DNA of 64,000 bases from Rosellinia necatrix (taxonomy: Eukaryota; Ascomycota; Sordariomycetes; Xylariales; Xylariaceae): NCBI GenBank assembly GCA_021209875.1, contig JAGYVD010000006.1, forward strand, positions 3,410,001 to 3,474,000, written 5' to 3'. The notes below the pieces were generated by a model, which did no database searches, was not told the origin of the DNA, and saw only the letters and a program-made list of their open reading frames with translations. Below, one piece after another: positions 12,207 through 26,000 of the stretch (position 1 is the stretch's first letter; the number at the start of each line of letters is the position of its first letter). The translations under genes were made by a program, and so were the position numbers.

Positions 12207-15200
12207 CACACACACACACCACACACACACACTGTCAAATGACATATTCTCCGCGTGGATTGGACACACAGAAGACTTTTGTGACGTATTGTACAGGTTT
12301 TGTACTCGAGGGAGGTTTCCTGTGCTCGCTTGCGGGAAACGCGGCGGCGAATGCGTACGTCGGGCATTACTAGGGTTTAAAGTAGAGCCTGCATTGACAG
12401 GTCTAATCTATCTATCATGTATGGAGGGAATCTCGCCTACGGCCGAGAGCCAAGTTGTTGAGATGTTGAGGGGGGGCAACGGACCTCATTAGAGGGGAGG
12501 GGTCATGTAACTGGCGCTCTGCTTGTCAAAATGCCTCGTGACGAGGAGTCGGCTGTTTTCTGTCAATGTAACAACTACTAATTATCATCGGCCGGGCTCA
12601 GGCGCCAACCACCGTTTACGCCTGTGAAATGAAATGTATGGATGCCCTATCACGCCGCCTGTGTTTGGCATTGGTGAGGTGTACTTTGCCGGGTGAGACA
12701 ATTAGTAGTGACACACCATAACCAACTACACTACCTAATCATCACATCTTCCCTAATCTGAGTCACTCACTCGTAATACGGTGTAACGGCCGCATGCGGT
12801 ATAGGCCTGTTTCGCAACATACGGAACTTCAGCACCGGCTTGGGGTGCTACGGCATTTCAGCCCTGGAGCCTACTGCCACCTGGATCCTCTTATGCATCC
12901 TCTTATGCATACTTACGGCTGCGGTTGAAACGGTACGGGTCACCGCCAAGAACCGTCCTGCGCGTAACAGGATGCCTACAAGTCGCGGTGTATGAAAGAT
13001 TCAAAAGGATAGAAGTCGAACATGATGGAATAGTCGGGGCAAAAGCACCAGAATCAACTGCCTACCTAACCCAGATAATACCTACCTATTTGTCCGCTCC
13101 TAGTGCATGGTATCAGTACCTGTTGACAATTTAACTTCGCCATTATCGCCTAAAGTTTCCGTTTCCGTGCAAGAACTGCGCCCTGTAGTACTACTCTAAA
13201 AGTAACTTTTCTACTAGCCAGCCTTTTTTTTTTTTCTTTCGGTGCCCAAAAGTGAAATAAGTCATGTGCCACTTGCTGCGAGCCTTCTATCTGCCCCAGA
13301 CCGGCTCTTTCCGCATGCGTGCGGCCTAATTCTTAATTACGCTCGCCATTGGAAAAAGTTAAAAGGGATACTAATAATACAATCCTACGCGCTTTAGAAT
13401 TCATGGTGTAGAAAATCTGACCTGTAAAGTTCATTGCGTACGTAGCCGCCTCGTTTTCTAATAAACCCAAGATTATAGCTCGTCCAATCACTTCATTAAA
13501 GCATTATAACACAACAATTCCGGCCCGAAAGGTAATTATAGACAATATTTCAAGGCAGATAGCAGCCGCCTTGTTTTATGTAATCTAAATTTAGTGGCTT
13601 AAAGCAACCTCAACGTTTCTCCTAACCTTCCCAAACCGGATGCCGGCTAGGATCTCTCGAGCTGGGTTCGTTCCCTAGCTAGCGAACAGATCAGATCATT
13701 TAACGTAGCCCAAAAAACATTGCACACAAATGTTAAGGAGTAGATTAGAAATAAAATCTTTTGTACCACTCGCCCACACCCTAATCACGGAGCCAAGGTG
13801 CTCATCTATATAGCTTTCACGGTGGCGGCGCTAGATAGGTCAGCAGAATGGGAAATCCCGGCTCAGTTACCGTCACACTTGAGTTAAATAGTGATTCAGA
13901 TAAGCCAAATCGAATGAGGGCGGTCAAAACCTGCCAGGCGGGAAAGAGGAGGAGGGGGGGAGGATCGTTTGCAGACAGCAGGGAGTCGCGTTGTCTCGAT
14001 TCCCCGCACGTGATTTTACACCTATATCGTGTGTGCCTAGTGTATGCCTACCTGTCCTCCTGTTGTTTGTGGTTAATAACCCGACCATGGTCAGTCACAG
14101 ACGCGTTGGCGCGGCTACCGCCGCTCCCACGTATCCGGATAAGGCCCGTGGAGGGAGGGAGGGCGCGCACCCCGGCCATGTCCGGGGGCGTCTGCTTCTG
14201 CCGCCGCAATGATTCCCTTCCGGCAACCCCCCACCTCGACCGACCGAGGTAGAAGGCAGCACATAACATGGCCGGCTCGATTGGTCGAGGGTGGGTATTC
14301 TCTAGCGCCGAGCTTGTAGCGAAGACCCTCGTCTAAGATGACGTGTAGACTGTCAGCCTTATTCCTTAAGACTATAGCCCTATTTGCCTCGATGGTGAGA
14401 TTCAATCCTAGCTCCCTTGTTAGGCTGACAGAAATGGCTCACGAAGCTGTAGATTCGGTCGAGAATATTTTTCTTGATGGTAAGTATCAGTACTTATTAT
14501 GTCCCCTTTCAGCCCGCAGTGGCAGATCCTACCTTCATCTAAGCTTGAATATGCCTAAGTAAACAAGGCGTTAGGTGAGCGCATAATTGAAAGTCCTGGT
14601 TTTGTATTAGGTGCTAGCTGGTAACTATGTTTTTTCGAAAGAAAGCCCTCACAGGGAAAATTCCCTATTTCTACCGTATATAGGCTGGAGAGAGGAAGTG
14701 ATTAGATGAAGTTTCCTGTTTATAGTACCGGAAAAGCCTCTGGGGTCCCATGTCATAAATAAAATGCATACTTTCATCCAGTCTATCAACTCAATGTCCC
14801 CCTCCGCGTAGTGTCGCCAAGGCGAGATCCCGCTTATGCCAATGAAAGTGACAGTCAACTTCGCAACCAACACAGAAATTTTGCCTTTTTGAGTAGAACA
14901 ATTTACCACCTTTGTGGTGTACGTAATTGGGCTAATTATAAAAACTTGGTAACAAATTTCTAACGCCCTTCATGTTATGATTCATAATATTGAAATAGAA
15001 TCATCCTTGGAAAGAGCTGAGGGACACGGCCAACTCATATTACTTTCCCTGGGCCAATAATTTGGAACCGATTAGTCAGTCGCTGATTCTATCTTCCGTA
15101 GGACAGAGTTCTCTTTTGCAATTACTGATACCGGCGAGAGGCCTCTAGGAAATCGCGTTTCTAGAAATCTGACCACAGGGATGGAGCCTCCATAATCGCC

Positions 15201-15589
15201 CACCGTTTAATAACCGCCGGAGGTCTATAACGGGCTGCCCAGAGGGGCAGTGTAGTAGACCTCACTGATAAAACAAGTGACCCCAACTGTCATATAATAA
15301 CTTGTTAGGAGGCTCCAGGCTATAATTGATGTTTTGATATTCTCCTAGGGTCGGGACGGGACTTACTTTTCTGGCCGAATTGTCTCTATAAAATTTGCCC
15401 GGGGCGGCGCACTGGGTATTCGGCGCTTATTGTGCCGAGGTGAAAGCTCGCGCGAGAATAAGCACACAATAACTCCTAAGTTAATCAGCGTGCTAGGTAG
15501 TTTCGCGGCGTTGCATAAACCCCTTCATCGCATCCGTGCCCATATATCTACCAAGCGGTTAGCGTAGTCCGGTTGCGTGACATCCCCAT
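11807..15589. other. Gene-poor AT-leaning island with a CA microsatellite
   Basis: No intact gene is supported. A CA run is at 12160-12231, a short tandem TCCTCTTATGCA duplication at about 12887-12910, and a 9-bp inverted repeat (GGAGCCTCC at 15183-15191, its complement at 15308-15316). On the minus strand at about 14290-14460 a stretch ending in LHVILDEGLRYKLGARE looks protein-like but has a stop upstream, so it may be a gene relic. The frame at 13848-14252 has no recognisable motif. Confidence 0.55.
12160..12231. repeat. CA microsatellite
   Basis: About 30 CA units occur, with three short interruptions. Cys/Val frames on the opposite strand are artefacts of the repeat. Confidence 0.95.
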
Positions 15590-17218
15590 CTATACTAACG
15601 CCACCAACAACATTTCGCCGAATTCGTCCACGTCATCGCCTTTCCCGTTCTCGATAAAGCCCTCGAGCGTGAAATTCGCAATAATGAAATACCTGCTGTC
15701 CCTCCACGCACGCTGGAATTCGGTTGGCGAGTTGGCTTCCCATAATGAACGCCCCAGTGTCCAGCGGTGGACGTACGCCCAAGGATTCTCTGGATCTTAT
15801 AATATGTGTTAATAATCAAAGACAAAGCGGTGTCGGCTGTTACCAATTACCCATATTATCCGGATCTTTTAGGAGCTCATAGAGACCGATTACCGCGTAT
15901 GCCATCAGGACAGTTCTGCGTAAGCATTCGGCAAATACCCATTTCTAAGAGGCAGGGAAGTACCAGTTAGCGAGTGATGGTTTCGCGGCACAAGTTCGGA
16001 GAGCGACAACGCACCTCCCATTCCATTGGGGGCTGCTCCCTTACTGAAGCAGACTCCAACCGCGCCAAGCCCCCTAGGTTGTCACGGATCTGGCACAGCT
16101 CTTGCAGCCAAGTTTTGAGTAGTTCCATATCCTTCTCTCCCTGCGCCCTTAGGGCAATGTCCCCGTCGAAGAGGCGGATGGTTTGGTAGAACAACAGTGC
16201 ATGGGAGCGCGCAAGTTTCTCGATAGGCGTGGGTATGACGCTGCCAGTTTCCGCGTTGACGAGTTCACGCGCGCTATTAGACAGGGCCCTCATCGCCATG
16301 GCCGTATTTGCTGATGTGCGGTTCGCGTAGAGCACGCAAGCCGTGAAGCACTGCGGCGCCCTATGTCAGTACAGGTAAGCTAGAGCAAGAGGAGATACGC
16401 TAACAGCTGCTTACCGAGACGATGCATTGGGGCGTATAGCCGCGATAGAGAGAGTGATGGATAAAGGGGGTCGTGTTTTTCGTCGCCATCTCCGACGTAA
16501 ACCCTTTCACGCGGTGTACAATGTAATAGAGGGGCGTTTTAGGATCGTAGACCTGCCAGGTATCGAATTGCTATTCAAAACCTTAGATTGAGGAACGGCA
16601 AAGGCGGGTAAGTCTACTACATATATGATACGACTCATGGGTCGCACTCACGCAAGTCGCCATTTTCTCGTATCCCTTTATCACGTCTGCATCAACTGGG
16701 GTTGTCGGGCGTCCGGGTGCGTGGGCCTCCTCGGCGGTAACCAGCCATTGATCTGAGGAAGACGGGACGCTACCACCCATAAAGTGCATAAAAGTGTCCA
16801 TAGACATGTCACTACCAGAGGGTGTGTCTTGGATGGGTTGGAATATGGACTCAATAATAACGTCAGGATAGAAATCCGAGGGTATAGCGTCATGGCGGTT
16901 AATATCAAACGATGGGACGGGTATGTCCAGGGCGGACAAGGTGGGACCTTCGAGCAGCGATAGAGCCTCTGTGCAGGGAGTCGGTGCCCTTGTATGTTTT
17001 CCTGGACGGTTGGCTCTTCTGGACTTGCTGTAGAGGCAGTCCACTTTCTTCTCAGTGCACCGAGAACATATTGGCATCCGCCGGTCGCACCGCCTCTTGG
17101 CCTGAACGCAGGCGTTGCAGTTTTTCTGCCTCGAGGCCGATACGCCGGCACTTGCTGCAACGGCGGGTGCCTCCATTTCTTTTGCTGGGGAGTTGGTTGG
17201 CCTGAATGAAGCAGGCAT
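15590..17218 (-). CDS. Zn2Cys6 transcription factor, five exons, possible secondary-metabolism regulator
   Basis: Minus-strand exons: 17218-16652, 16570-16415, 16350-16015, 15944-15851 and 15795-15590; 452 residues. All four introns have GT-AG borders, and phases close exactly. The N-terminus has a zinc cluster CNACVQAKRRC...CSRCTEKKVDC (CX2CX6CX6CX2CX6C) and a basic tail. The joined exons give the continuous family blocks QFDTWQVYDPKTPLYY, SLYRGYTPQCIVSCFTACVLYANRT, KLARSHALLFYQTIRL and VHRWTLGRSLWEAN. These are seen in a large Sordariomycete group of C6 regulators, many of them near secondary-metabolite genes. The C-terminus ends in DDVDEFGEMLLVALV. It appears intact although it lies in AT-rich DNA. 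No synthase, oxidase or transporter gene lies within the window beside it, so its target is unknown. Confidence 0.85.
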
Positions 17219-20200
17219 AGACCGACGTTAGGGACAAACGGTGTAAAGGAAATCCGCCAGGCGGAGTTCATAGGACTAGCCCCATGCTAAAGTCCGCAAA
17301 GGGACCCGCTTCGGCCGTGCCAAGACTGCCTGAGTATCTCCGCCAGCCAGACGTTCTAGTTATGAGAATTTGGAGTCCGTGTTGGCTTGACTCGGACTCT
17401 GTTGATGAGAAGTATTCCGTGTAGGTGGGCAAAACTAAAGAGAAGCAACACAAACATGTAGAGTGAATGACCAGCCGGATAAGCTGGTAATAACGGATGC
17501 GTATAATTGAGCTACGGTAGTTTGAATTGAGCTTGTTATTGACGACTCTCACCACCCGGGCGAGCCATAATTAATCTGGATGCGGAGATAGGCAAACAAG
17601 AGCTGGCACAAAGCTTTAGGAACTCTGTGAAAACAATCAACGTAGGGTCATGAGGAATTAATCAACTCGGCAATCTTACCAGAAATGTCTCTATACTTTC
17701 AGATCTGGAATTACCTGATATTGCTCGCGTCAAGCATCATCTGTTCTCCCCTCCGAAGAATATCTTACATGCCTATTGTTGTGCTGCCTTTTTCGTCGAC
17801 AGTCCTTTGGCTACTAAAATGAATATTCATAAGAGGCTATTGGAATTACTGACCGCCTGGCGCGGCTATGGTGGTCGATATTTCGCGGTGAGAGAAGCCA
17901 CGAAAACGACCTAAGTGATGTGACATCTTTGGCACAGCCGGCTTACTACAATGTAGGCAAGTAGGCTGGTTCATGATTTTTTTTTTCCTTTTCACGGGGA
18001 AAGGCGGCTCTGGCCAGCTAGATGACGAAACAAATGGGTGGCAAGAAGAAACGATTGTTCCTGGTTGGAAACATCTCACCGCTGCCGCAGGGATTGCTCC
18101 GATCTTTCTGTGGATGATTTATAATATGGGAGCCCATTGTACATACTCGGTAGGTGTGGTATTCAAGATTGTCAAGTGTACACTATCGCTGCCACTGCAG
18201 GCAGGTGTGGATGAGGCTGTGAGGTTCAGGGCATTACCCAGGTAGGTAGTTACTTGCAGATTTCATCTGAACAGTCGAGGATAGCCGCTGGCAGGGCATT
18301 CCATGCTGTGGTGAAACCTATGATAAGGAACTCGAAACATCCGCCTAGTGGGGACAGCTTTTGTCGGAATGTGAGTGGGCAGCAGGGTTGGATCCGATGG
18401 GGATGGGATCCCGATGCCCCGACTTTACAAGTAGTTGCATGTACATATTTACGTTTAATGGCTGCATATCGATTAAATATGTACTAGAGAAAGGTAGTGG
18501 ACCTCCCTACCCAGTATATGTACACATTGGAACTGCACCCATACATGCATACATATATACATACATACATACATACACTACATACGCACGAAGCGCATCT
18601 GCGGGCGGTAGGTGGCTTGGTGTCATCTATCCAACCCAAAGACAGGGCAAGGTGGCGTGACACTGCAGCCCAGGCCACACGTGAAAAGGGGACCGTGCAG
18701 CATGCTTCACACGTGCACGTAGCACCTATTCTACTTGGCGGGAACCAGACTGGCTATAACCATCTTACAACGAGCTATATACCTAAGTGCTACACTAGTT
18801 ATACTTGACCACCTTAGTTGAGGTTCTATGGGGGCGCAATGAAAAGCCGATTCTAGGCGTGGCTATCTGCTGGGCTTGGGTTGGGGGGCGGCAAGGTCGA
18901 ATGTCTCTATACCTAATTACCTATCTGCTTGTTTTTCACCATGGCAATCATTCACTCACTACCTTTTGTTTCGGTCGCGTACTTATAACTAGTACTTAGT
19001 ACCGCAATAAGGTGGCCAGGATGAGTATTTAGGCCCCCTACCTAACCTTGGGCCAGTCTAGTTCGGAGAAATAAAAACTAGCGCACTAACCTTATTGACT
19101 ACATACATATATAGTGTATGTATATACGCATTATGCCTACTGACTACCTACCGACCCAGGTACTTAGGTATGTACCTGTAGGAGGTAGGAGTGACTGCTT
19201 TGGTGTAACACATTGATAAGATTGATAAACTGGACTGTCTGGGGCTGCGCATGGACCAAAGATCTTGTGACATTGCATTATATTTACTGTGAACTGATGA
19301 ATTTACTCTGTGGATGTTGCCGTGAAGACTCTTTATTTTCATTGCGAAACTACACTAGATCAATCTTCATCGAGACCACATTAAATGAAGCTCAGCTGGC
19401 AATTAAGTTAGTGCCAAGAATGCCTAAGCAGATAGCGCAGATGGCTGAACTTGGTCATTACTAAATTGGGCAAGTGGGTATTGAAACAAGACCACGCTAT
19501 GCTACGTGTACACCAGCGTACAGTATACGTGGCGATATAAAAGCGACAATCCCCTGGCACCAGAAGAAGACTAATGGCTATGTAGGTCGTCTCGCTCATA
19601 ATCGTAATCCTCCCGTGTGGAGATGGTGGTGCTTTTTGGTGGGGTGGCAGCAGCTCTGCACTTGCAGCACAATGAGAGGTGGTTTTAGCTCCGGTACATG
19701 CTTTGGCAAAGTAGCGTGCGATGGTTAAACTTAGTACCTACCTAGGTAGCTGATAGAGTTTGCTCAATCTAGCATTACTTGGCCAGCTAAATTATTGGAT
19801 TGTGAGAATTTCAGGATGCGGGACTAAATAGTAAGCAGGATCCAGATAATGGCGATGGCATTGATATGTCCAACATTGAAGATTGGGTTAAATTTAAAAA
19901 CAACATGCTTTGCTAGTTTACGGAAATCAGAAGACGTCATGGGGTTGTTTGCCCTTGCTTAGGACCAGCTGATATATTATTCGAGTGGTGGTATAGCAGT
20001 ATTCAACCTGGTCGCTTTGCTTACCAAGTTCTAATATCCGATTCTATCATGCTTCTGCCGACTAGGAAAGCGAAGACGCATGGGGGGCACGCCCTATGTA
20101 TATGCCGTCATAACATCGCTGGCCACGTACACTACCGTACAACTCTTTGGACGTAACTGACCTGGCTATGTTTCCCTTTATACTGCAGATAGAATATACC

Positions 20201-23036
20201 ATGCCTGCACGTTATGGTCTGACTAATGACCAGGGATGTTTAGCATACGCATGTGCCCTGCGAGGAACGATGGGTTCTCTCTGCTTCAAACTCCACGAAA
20301 GAAACGCGTCAATCTTGGCTGCCGCTGGCTAGAATTTTCCTGTTGGCTCGGCACATGAATAGTGAGACGTGGCCGTCCGTCAGGTTCGCATCTAGGATTA
20401 TAACATCCAGCTTACCAGCCTCCTGCGTAGCTAGTCCCCGGTCGAACTAACGGTCAGTCTGCGTACCCTCACCGACAAATTTGGTGGCTGCTCTACGCGG
20501 ATTATTTCATTATCTTGGCGGCATTGCTGAAGCTGGCGATATTGTGAAAGGCTGGAGAGATCCCGAGGCGTCCAGGGATTTAATCTGTGTGAGATGGCCA
20601 TATTTAGACCGAGTACAAATCACGGCCCGGGTTTCGTTATATTGCCCGGGTGAAGCTATTGCATAGGGCCGACTAATGAGCGATCTGAATTATGGATAGA
20701 ACCATTGTCGGGTGAGAAGTTGCACTTGTGCCCAGAGCACTGCTAGTTATCAGCTGGTGGCCTAAGAGTAAGATCGGGAGGGCGGGAGTTTTGTATTGGC
20801 CGCGGGAGAGCCAAACCGTGCCATGTGAACACCCAACAGTTGTTGATGGTCGGCCCAGCGGGTTCTACGTTTCCGTGCCTGTTGTTGAAGTGGTGTAAAA
20901 GTTGTAAAAAAAAAAAAAATTTCGGATTCGCCAGAAACCTAGGAGGACTAGTGCGGGTTATGCAGAGTAGTATGATTCATGAAGTCCGGTCGAAAGTGAT
21001 AAAGAGTGACGATCGTTGGTGCGGACATTTGGGCAGTATGAGCACAGCCTCCCTTGGCGCATATATGTGGCATTCTTGGCCAATCAATTAGCTGCAGAAG
21101 GAGTCCGCCCTTTGCTGGAAGTTGAATAGGGGCGGGAGTTTGACTAGGAAAAGCAAGCAAACAGCACCAGCGGAGCATAGTTGGGATTCCAAAAAAGTAT
21201 CATCGATTACTACTGTGAGGACTTACACTGGTACTTGTACCTGTCCGATCATCTGCACACCAAGCTCGTACATTAATTCTGTCTGCACACACGTTGCTGT
21301 TGTTCGTCAATCCCAGCGCGCTGGATTGTTTGCTAGTTAGGTGTACGTGCCCTTTGTACACTACATTACCCTCCTGGTATGCCAATCATTCTTCAATCGC
21401 CTTGCCTCGATGCAGCCCACTACACTACTTGTGCATGGGTGGAAATGAACTACCTAGGTAGGTACTTAGTGTCGGTACCTAGTGTGTCGGATAATGATCT
21501 TAGGTAGCGAGGATAAACGACTCATAGTGTACAACAAGAGTTGTCAATTGAATCAGAAGCGGACCAGTGACAAGATTGTGCCCTTGGCAATCGGGAGCAA
21601 TGAGCTAAACGAAACATGAGTTGCTAGGGCCACTGTCATACCTACATACAACCTTACATAGTACCTTGCAGTGGTTTGTAATAAATATGTCCCTCATAGG
21701 TGCCCTACGTAATAACCTGCTTTGAAGCACCCCATTCATATAGTGTACCTAATGTACTACCCTAGGTACTTAGGTAGGTATGCACTACTTATCCAGCACG
21801 TACCAAATTATGTGGACCGCTGACTGGGTTGGTATCTGCCTGAGGTAGAGAAGGGAGGGAGTTAGGAGTTATGCATTTGATGAGTCTGACCTTCCCGTGG
21901 TAAGCCCTGCTAACCGTGGGTAGGTAGGTACCTTTAACGATAACGACCTACCCAGGTAGGTCGGTACCTAATATATCTCCTGTTCCAATTAGGCGCTAAT
22001 CAGTACTCTTGACTTGTCTTGGTTTTGTGGTCTATGTACTCCACTTAGGCACTTTCCGGGGCGTGCATGGTCGTGTACATGCGGTAGAAAATGCCCAGAT
22101 ATTGCCTAGCCTCTTTAGGCAAGTAACACCTGATGTACCTCTCCATGATGTAGTGTATGTGGATGTAGGTACATACATTGTAGAGGCTTAGGCAGGCTAG
22201 AAGGTAAGTGAAGTAGGTGGTAGTCAACAATAGTTATTCACCGAGCACGCATCGCGTTCGCTCCCTTCGATTACCCTTCCTCTCAACACAGTTACCCTTT
22301 TATACATCACTTTTTAATTCACAAAGAGAGGGCGATTGCGCGCGTCGGGGTCGATCCCATTCAATCCTACCTCTGTCATTCCTTCCCGCCGGGCCCCCTC
22401 ATCGATCGTGTCGCTCTGATCACTCTTTGAAGCAATCTGACTGGATGCATGCAGCAGCATAGCCTCAATTACAACACATCCGCCCCGTCCATCGCAGGCC
22501 ATCGGTGTTTGTAGTGTTACCCACCCAATGAAACTCACTCGACTATCAGACCATACCTTGTAGTGTTTTATCTGCTGTCTTCGTTCGCTAGACCGGTACG
22601 AGTCAAGTCGGATCGCAGGAGAGCTGCCTTAGCTGGAAACAAACAGGAATATGTTTCCCAACGCCGCCAATTGGTGTCTCTAGTTTCGACGCCACCTCAT
22701 CGTCCACCCCAGTGATCTGGCTTTTTAAGGTTGACCTGCAAGGTTTCGCTTACAAGGACGGGAGTACGTCGGATCGGTCCAAGTATCATCTACATCGAGC
22801 AAGGCAAGAGAGAGCTCGTCATCATCACCATCACCATCACCATCACCATCATCGGAACAGCATCCTTCTCCTGGTCGTTCCGTAATTCTCCATCGATGGC
22901 ACCGCTCCACCAACAATTTGGCCGACTTCACGTAACCCTTCCGCCACCGCGACGTTTCTGCTGCTGTTGATTACTCCAACCGCAGTCCCCAAACCACTGT
23001 TTTTTACGTTAATAGATATTTAAACCCGGGCGCGTC
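17219..23036. other. 5.8-kb gene-free region with ACCT/AGGT palindromes
   Basis: I see no recognisable gene, and frames are short with no conserved motif. Contents: a TACA microsatellite at 18541-18582, a poly-A run near 20907-20919, a CATCAC repeat at about 22819-22852 and many copies of ACCTAGGT/AGGTAGGT palindromes, for example around 19735-19750, 21451-21475, 21762-21782 and 21920-21970. From about 22220 onward the sequence becomes CT-rich and less AT-rich, consistent with the promoter and leader of the Ca2+-ATPase gene that follows. Confidence 0.6.
18541..18582. repeat. CATA microsatellite
   Basis: About nine imperfect CATA/TATA units occur. Tyr/His-rich frames across it are artefacts. 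Confidence 0.85.
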
Positions 23037-26000
23037 ATGGCGGATTCCCAGGATGACAATGCCGAGGGCACACCACGAAGGCCTAGGGCGTAAGTAGAAC
23101 CCCAGAGGCTTTTGACGACGCCTAAAAAAAAAACCCCCCTCCTCCCTGCAATGCCGCGCTTTCGCTCACATATCTATTGGCAGCCCTACAATAACGATTG
23201 ATACAACTATCGATAACGAACCGTCTTCGAATCCCCTTCCCCATTCGCCGGCTTCAGGCGTTGATGAAACCACAATAAGTCCCACCACCCTTGCTGCAAG
23301 CTGGACGTCGTCTGAGAGAACGCACTACGCGACAGGCTCCCACGCACCGAGCTCATCCTCCCACCACGAAGTCCGTAACTCGCACTCGTTCGACAGTAAA
23401 GATAGCCGACCAACGAGCCCTCATAATATATCAAGTCCTGTAGCCTCTCGTGGCATGGAAAAGAACAGGGATTTCCTGGCGGTTCCAACAAACTATAGGT
23501 CACGCCAAAATTCGGTCGATAGTGAAGATGGTTCGCGCTCGGTCTCCTCGCAGGGCGATTCCGTTGCTGAGAAGGTTGTTCTTCGGCAAACATACGACAA
23601 TGGGCACATCACCAAGGATGAAGATGCTTTAAAGCCTGATCAAGGCCGAGAGGAAGACTTCAAGGTTCAGAACAACCCCTTCGCGTATAGTCCTGGCGAA
23701 CTCACAAAGATGTTCAACCCCAAGAGCTTGTCTGCGTTTTATAAGTTGGGTGGCCTCCGTGGATTAGAAAAAGGACTTCGCAGCAATCGCGCATCCGGCC
23801 TAAGTGCGGATGAGAGGAATCTTGATGGTAAAGTATCTTTTGAAGAAGCCACTGGCAACGACCCTCCCAAAGTTGCAAATGAAGGAGCTGCAAGCCCAGA
23901 TACGCCCATTAAGCGCACAACAACCAGTTCCCGACCTGACTCCGACGGTGCATTTGCTGACCGTAAACGAGTCTACGGTGATAATCGGCTACCAGAGAAG
24001 AAGGGTAAAAGTTTCTTGCAGTTAGTTTGGATCACATACAATGACAAGGTCCTCATCCTGCTCTCTGTTGCCGCAATTGTCTCGCTAGCTATTGGCCTCT
24101 ATCAAACGTTTGGTCAAAAACACGAGGCCAACAACCCCGGCGTTGAGTGGATTGAAGGCGTAGCCATCATTGTCGCCATTGTTATTGTTGTTTTGGTGGG
24201 TTCGTTAAACGACTGGCAGAAAGAGAGGCAATTCGCATTGTTGAACAGGAAAAAGCAGGATCGAGTGGTGAAGGCTATTCGCTCAGGCAAAACGGTCGAA
24301 ATATCAGTTTATGATGTGATGAGCGGCGACGTGCTCCATTTGGACCCTGGAGATCTTATACCTGTGGATGGTGTTCTCATTAACGGGTATAATGTCAAAT
24401 GCGACGAATCGCAAGCTACCGGAGAGTCGGACGTCATTCGCAAGCGGCCAGCCGACGAAGTGTTTGCTGCAATCGAGAGAGGCGAAGATACTAAGAAGCT
24501 AGACCCGTTTATCCAATCCGGGGGTCGAGTGATGGAAGGCGTCGGGACTTACATGGTCACATCTACCGGTATTTATTCCAGCTACGGCAGGACCTTGATG
24601 TCGCTAAATGAGGACCCTGAAATCACACCTCTGCAATCCAAGCTCAATGTTGTCGCCGAATACATCGCGAAGCTAGGAGGCGCTGCCGGTTTACTTCTGT
24701 TTATTGTTCTGTTCATCGAATTTCTCGTTCGTCTGTCCGGAAGCGACGCAACACCATCCGAAAAAGGTCAACAATTCATCAAGATCTTCATTGTCGTGGT
24801 CACAATCATAGTTGTGGCGGTACCGGAAGGGCTCCCCCTCGCTGTCACGCTAGCCTTGGCCTTTGCAACCACTCGCATGCTCAAGGACAATAATCTGGTG
24901 CGGCACTTGAAAGCATGCGAGGTCATGGGCAATGCAACTACCATTTGTTCAGACAAGACTGGGACATTGACACAAAACAAAATGAAAGTCGTTGTAGGAA
25001 CGGTTGGTTCCAACCATCGATTTGGAACCAGTAAATCTGAAGCAAACGAAGCAGATTTAGGTGAGAAAGAGTTTGCTACATCTCTCAGCAGCAGGGTCAA
25101 AGAACTACTTCTCAAGTCCATTTCGTTGAATTCCACAGCCTTTGAAGGCGAGGCGAATGGCGAGGAGACATTCATCGGATCGAAAACCGAGACTGCCTTG
25201 TTGCTCTATGCCAGGGACCATTTGGGCATGGGCCCTGTCAGCGAGGAGCGGGCGAATGCTACAGTCTTGCAAATGATCCCGTTTGATTCTGGTCGTAAGT
25301 GCATGGGCGTCGTGGTACAGCTGGACAGCGGTGCAGCACGGTTATACGTTAAAGGGGCTTCTGAAATTCTTCTATCGAAGTGTACGGAAATCCTGTCAGA
25401 TCCTACACAGGATCTCTCGAAGGCGCCCCTGACGGCTGAAAACACCGAAACCCTCAAAGGGCTCATCGAAACCTACGCTTCACGATCCCTGAGAACCATC
25501 GGTATTATCTATCGTGATTTTGAAAAATGGCCCCCACGAAACGTAAAACGCATCGAAGGTGAAGGGAACCAGGTCGCCTTCGAAGATGTTTTCCACAGAA
25601 TGACCTTCATCGGTATGGTCGGCATCCAAGACCCGCTTCGCAATGGTGTTCCCGAAGCCGTAAAGGAATGCCAAAGGGCAGGTGTCGTTGTGCGCATGGT
25701 AACAGGCGACAACAAGCTTACGGCGCAAGCTATTGCTAAAGAATGCGGGATTCTACAACCGGGTGGTGTGGTTATGGAGGGACCCGAATTCCGCAATCTT
25801 GGCAAATTCGCACAAAACGAGGTAATTCCACGGCTACAGGTTCTGGCTCGTTCGAGTCCGGAAGACAAGCGTATTCTTGTGCGCCGCTTAAAGGATATGG
25901 GAGAAGTCGTCGCCGTGACTGGCGATGGTACAAACGATGCTCCTGCACTCAAACTTGCCGACGTGGGATTCTCCATGGGTATCGCCGGTACTGAGGTAGC

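Noticed and set aside
13640..13700. GGGTTCG near 13665 as a tRNA B box
   Set aside because: No acceptor stem, D arm or anticodon stem could be folded around it.
13848..14252. 134-codon plus-strand frame
   Set aside because: No recognisable motif and it overlaps the more protein-like minus-strand relic. Amino-acid composition looks random.
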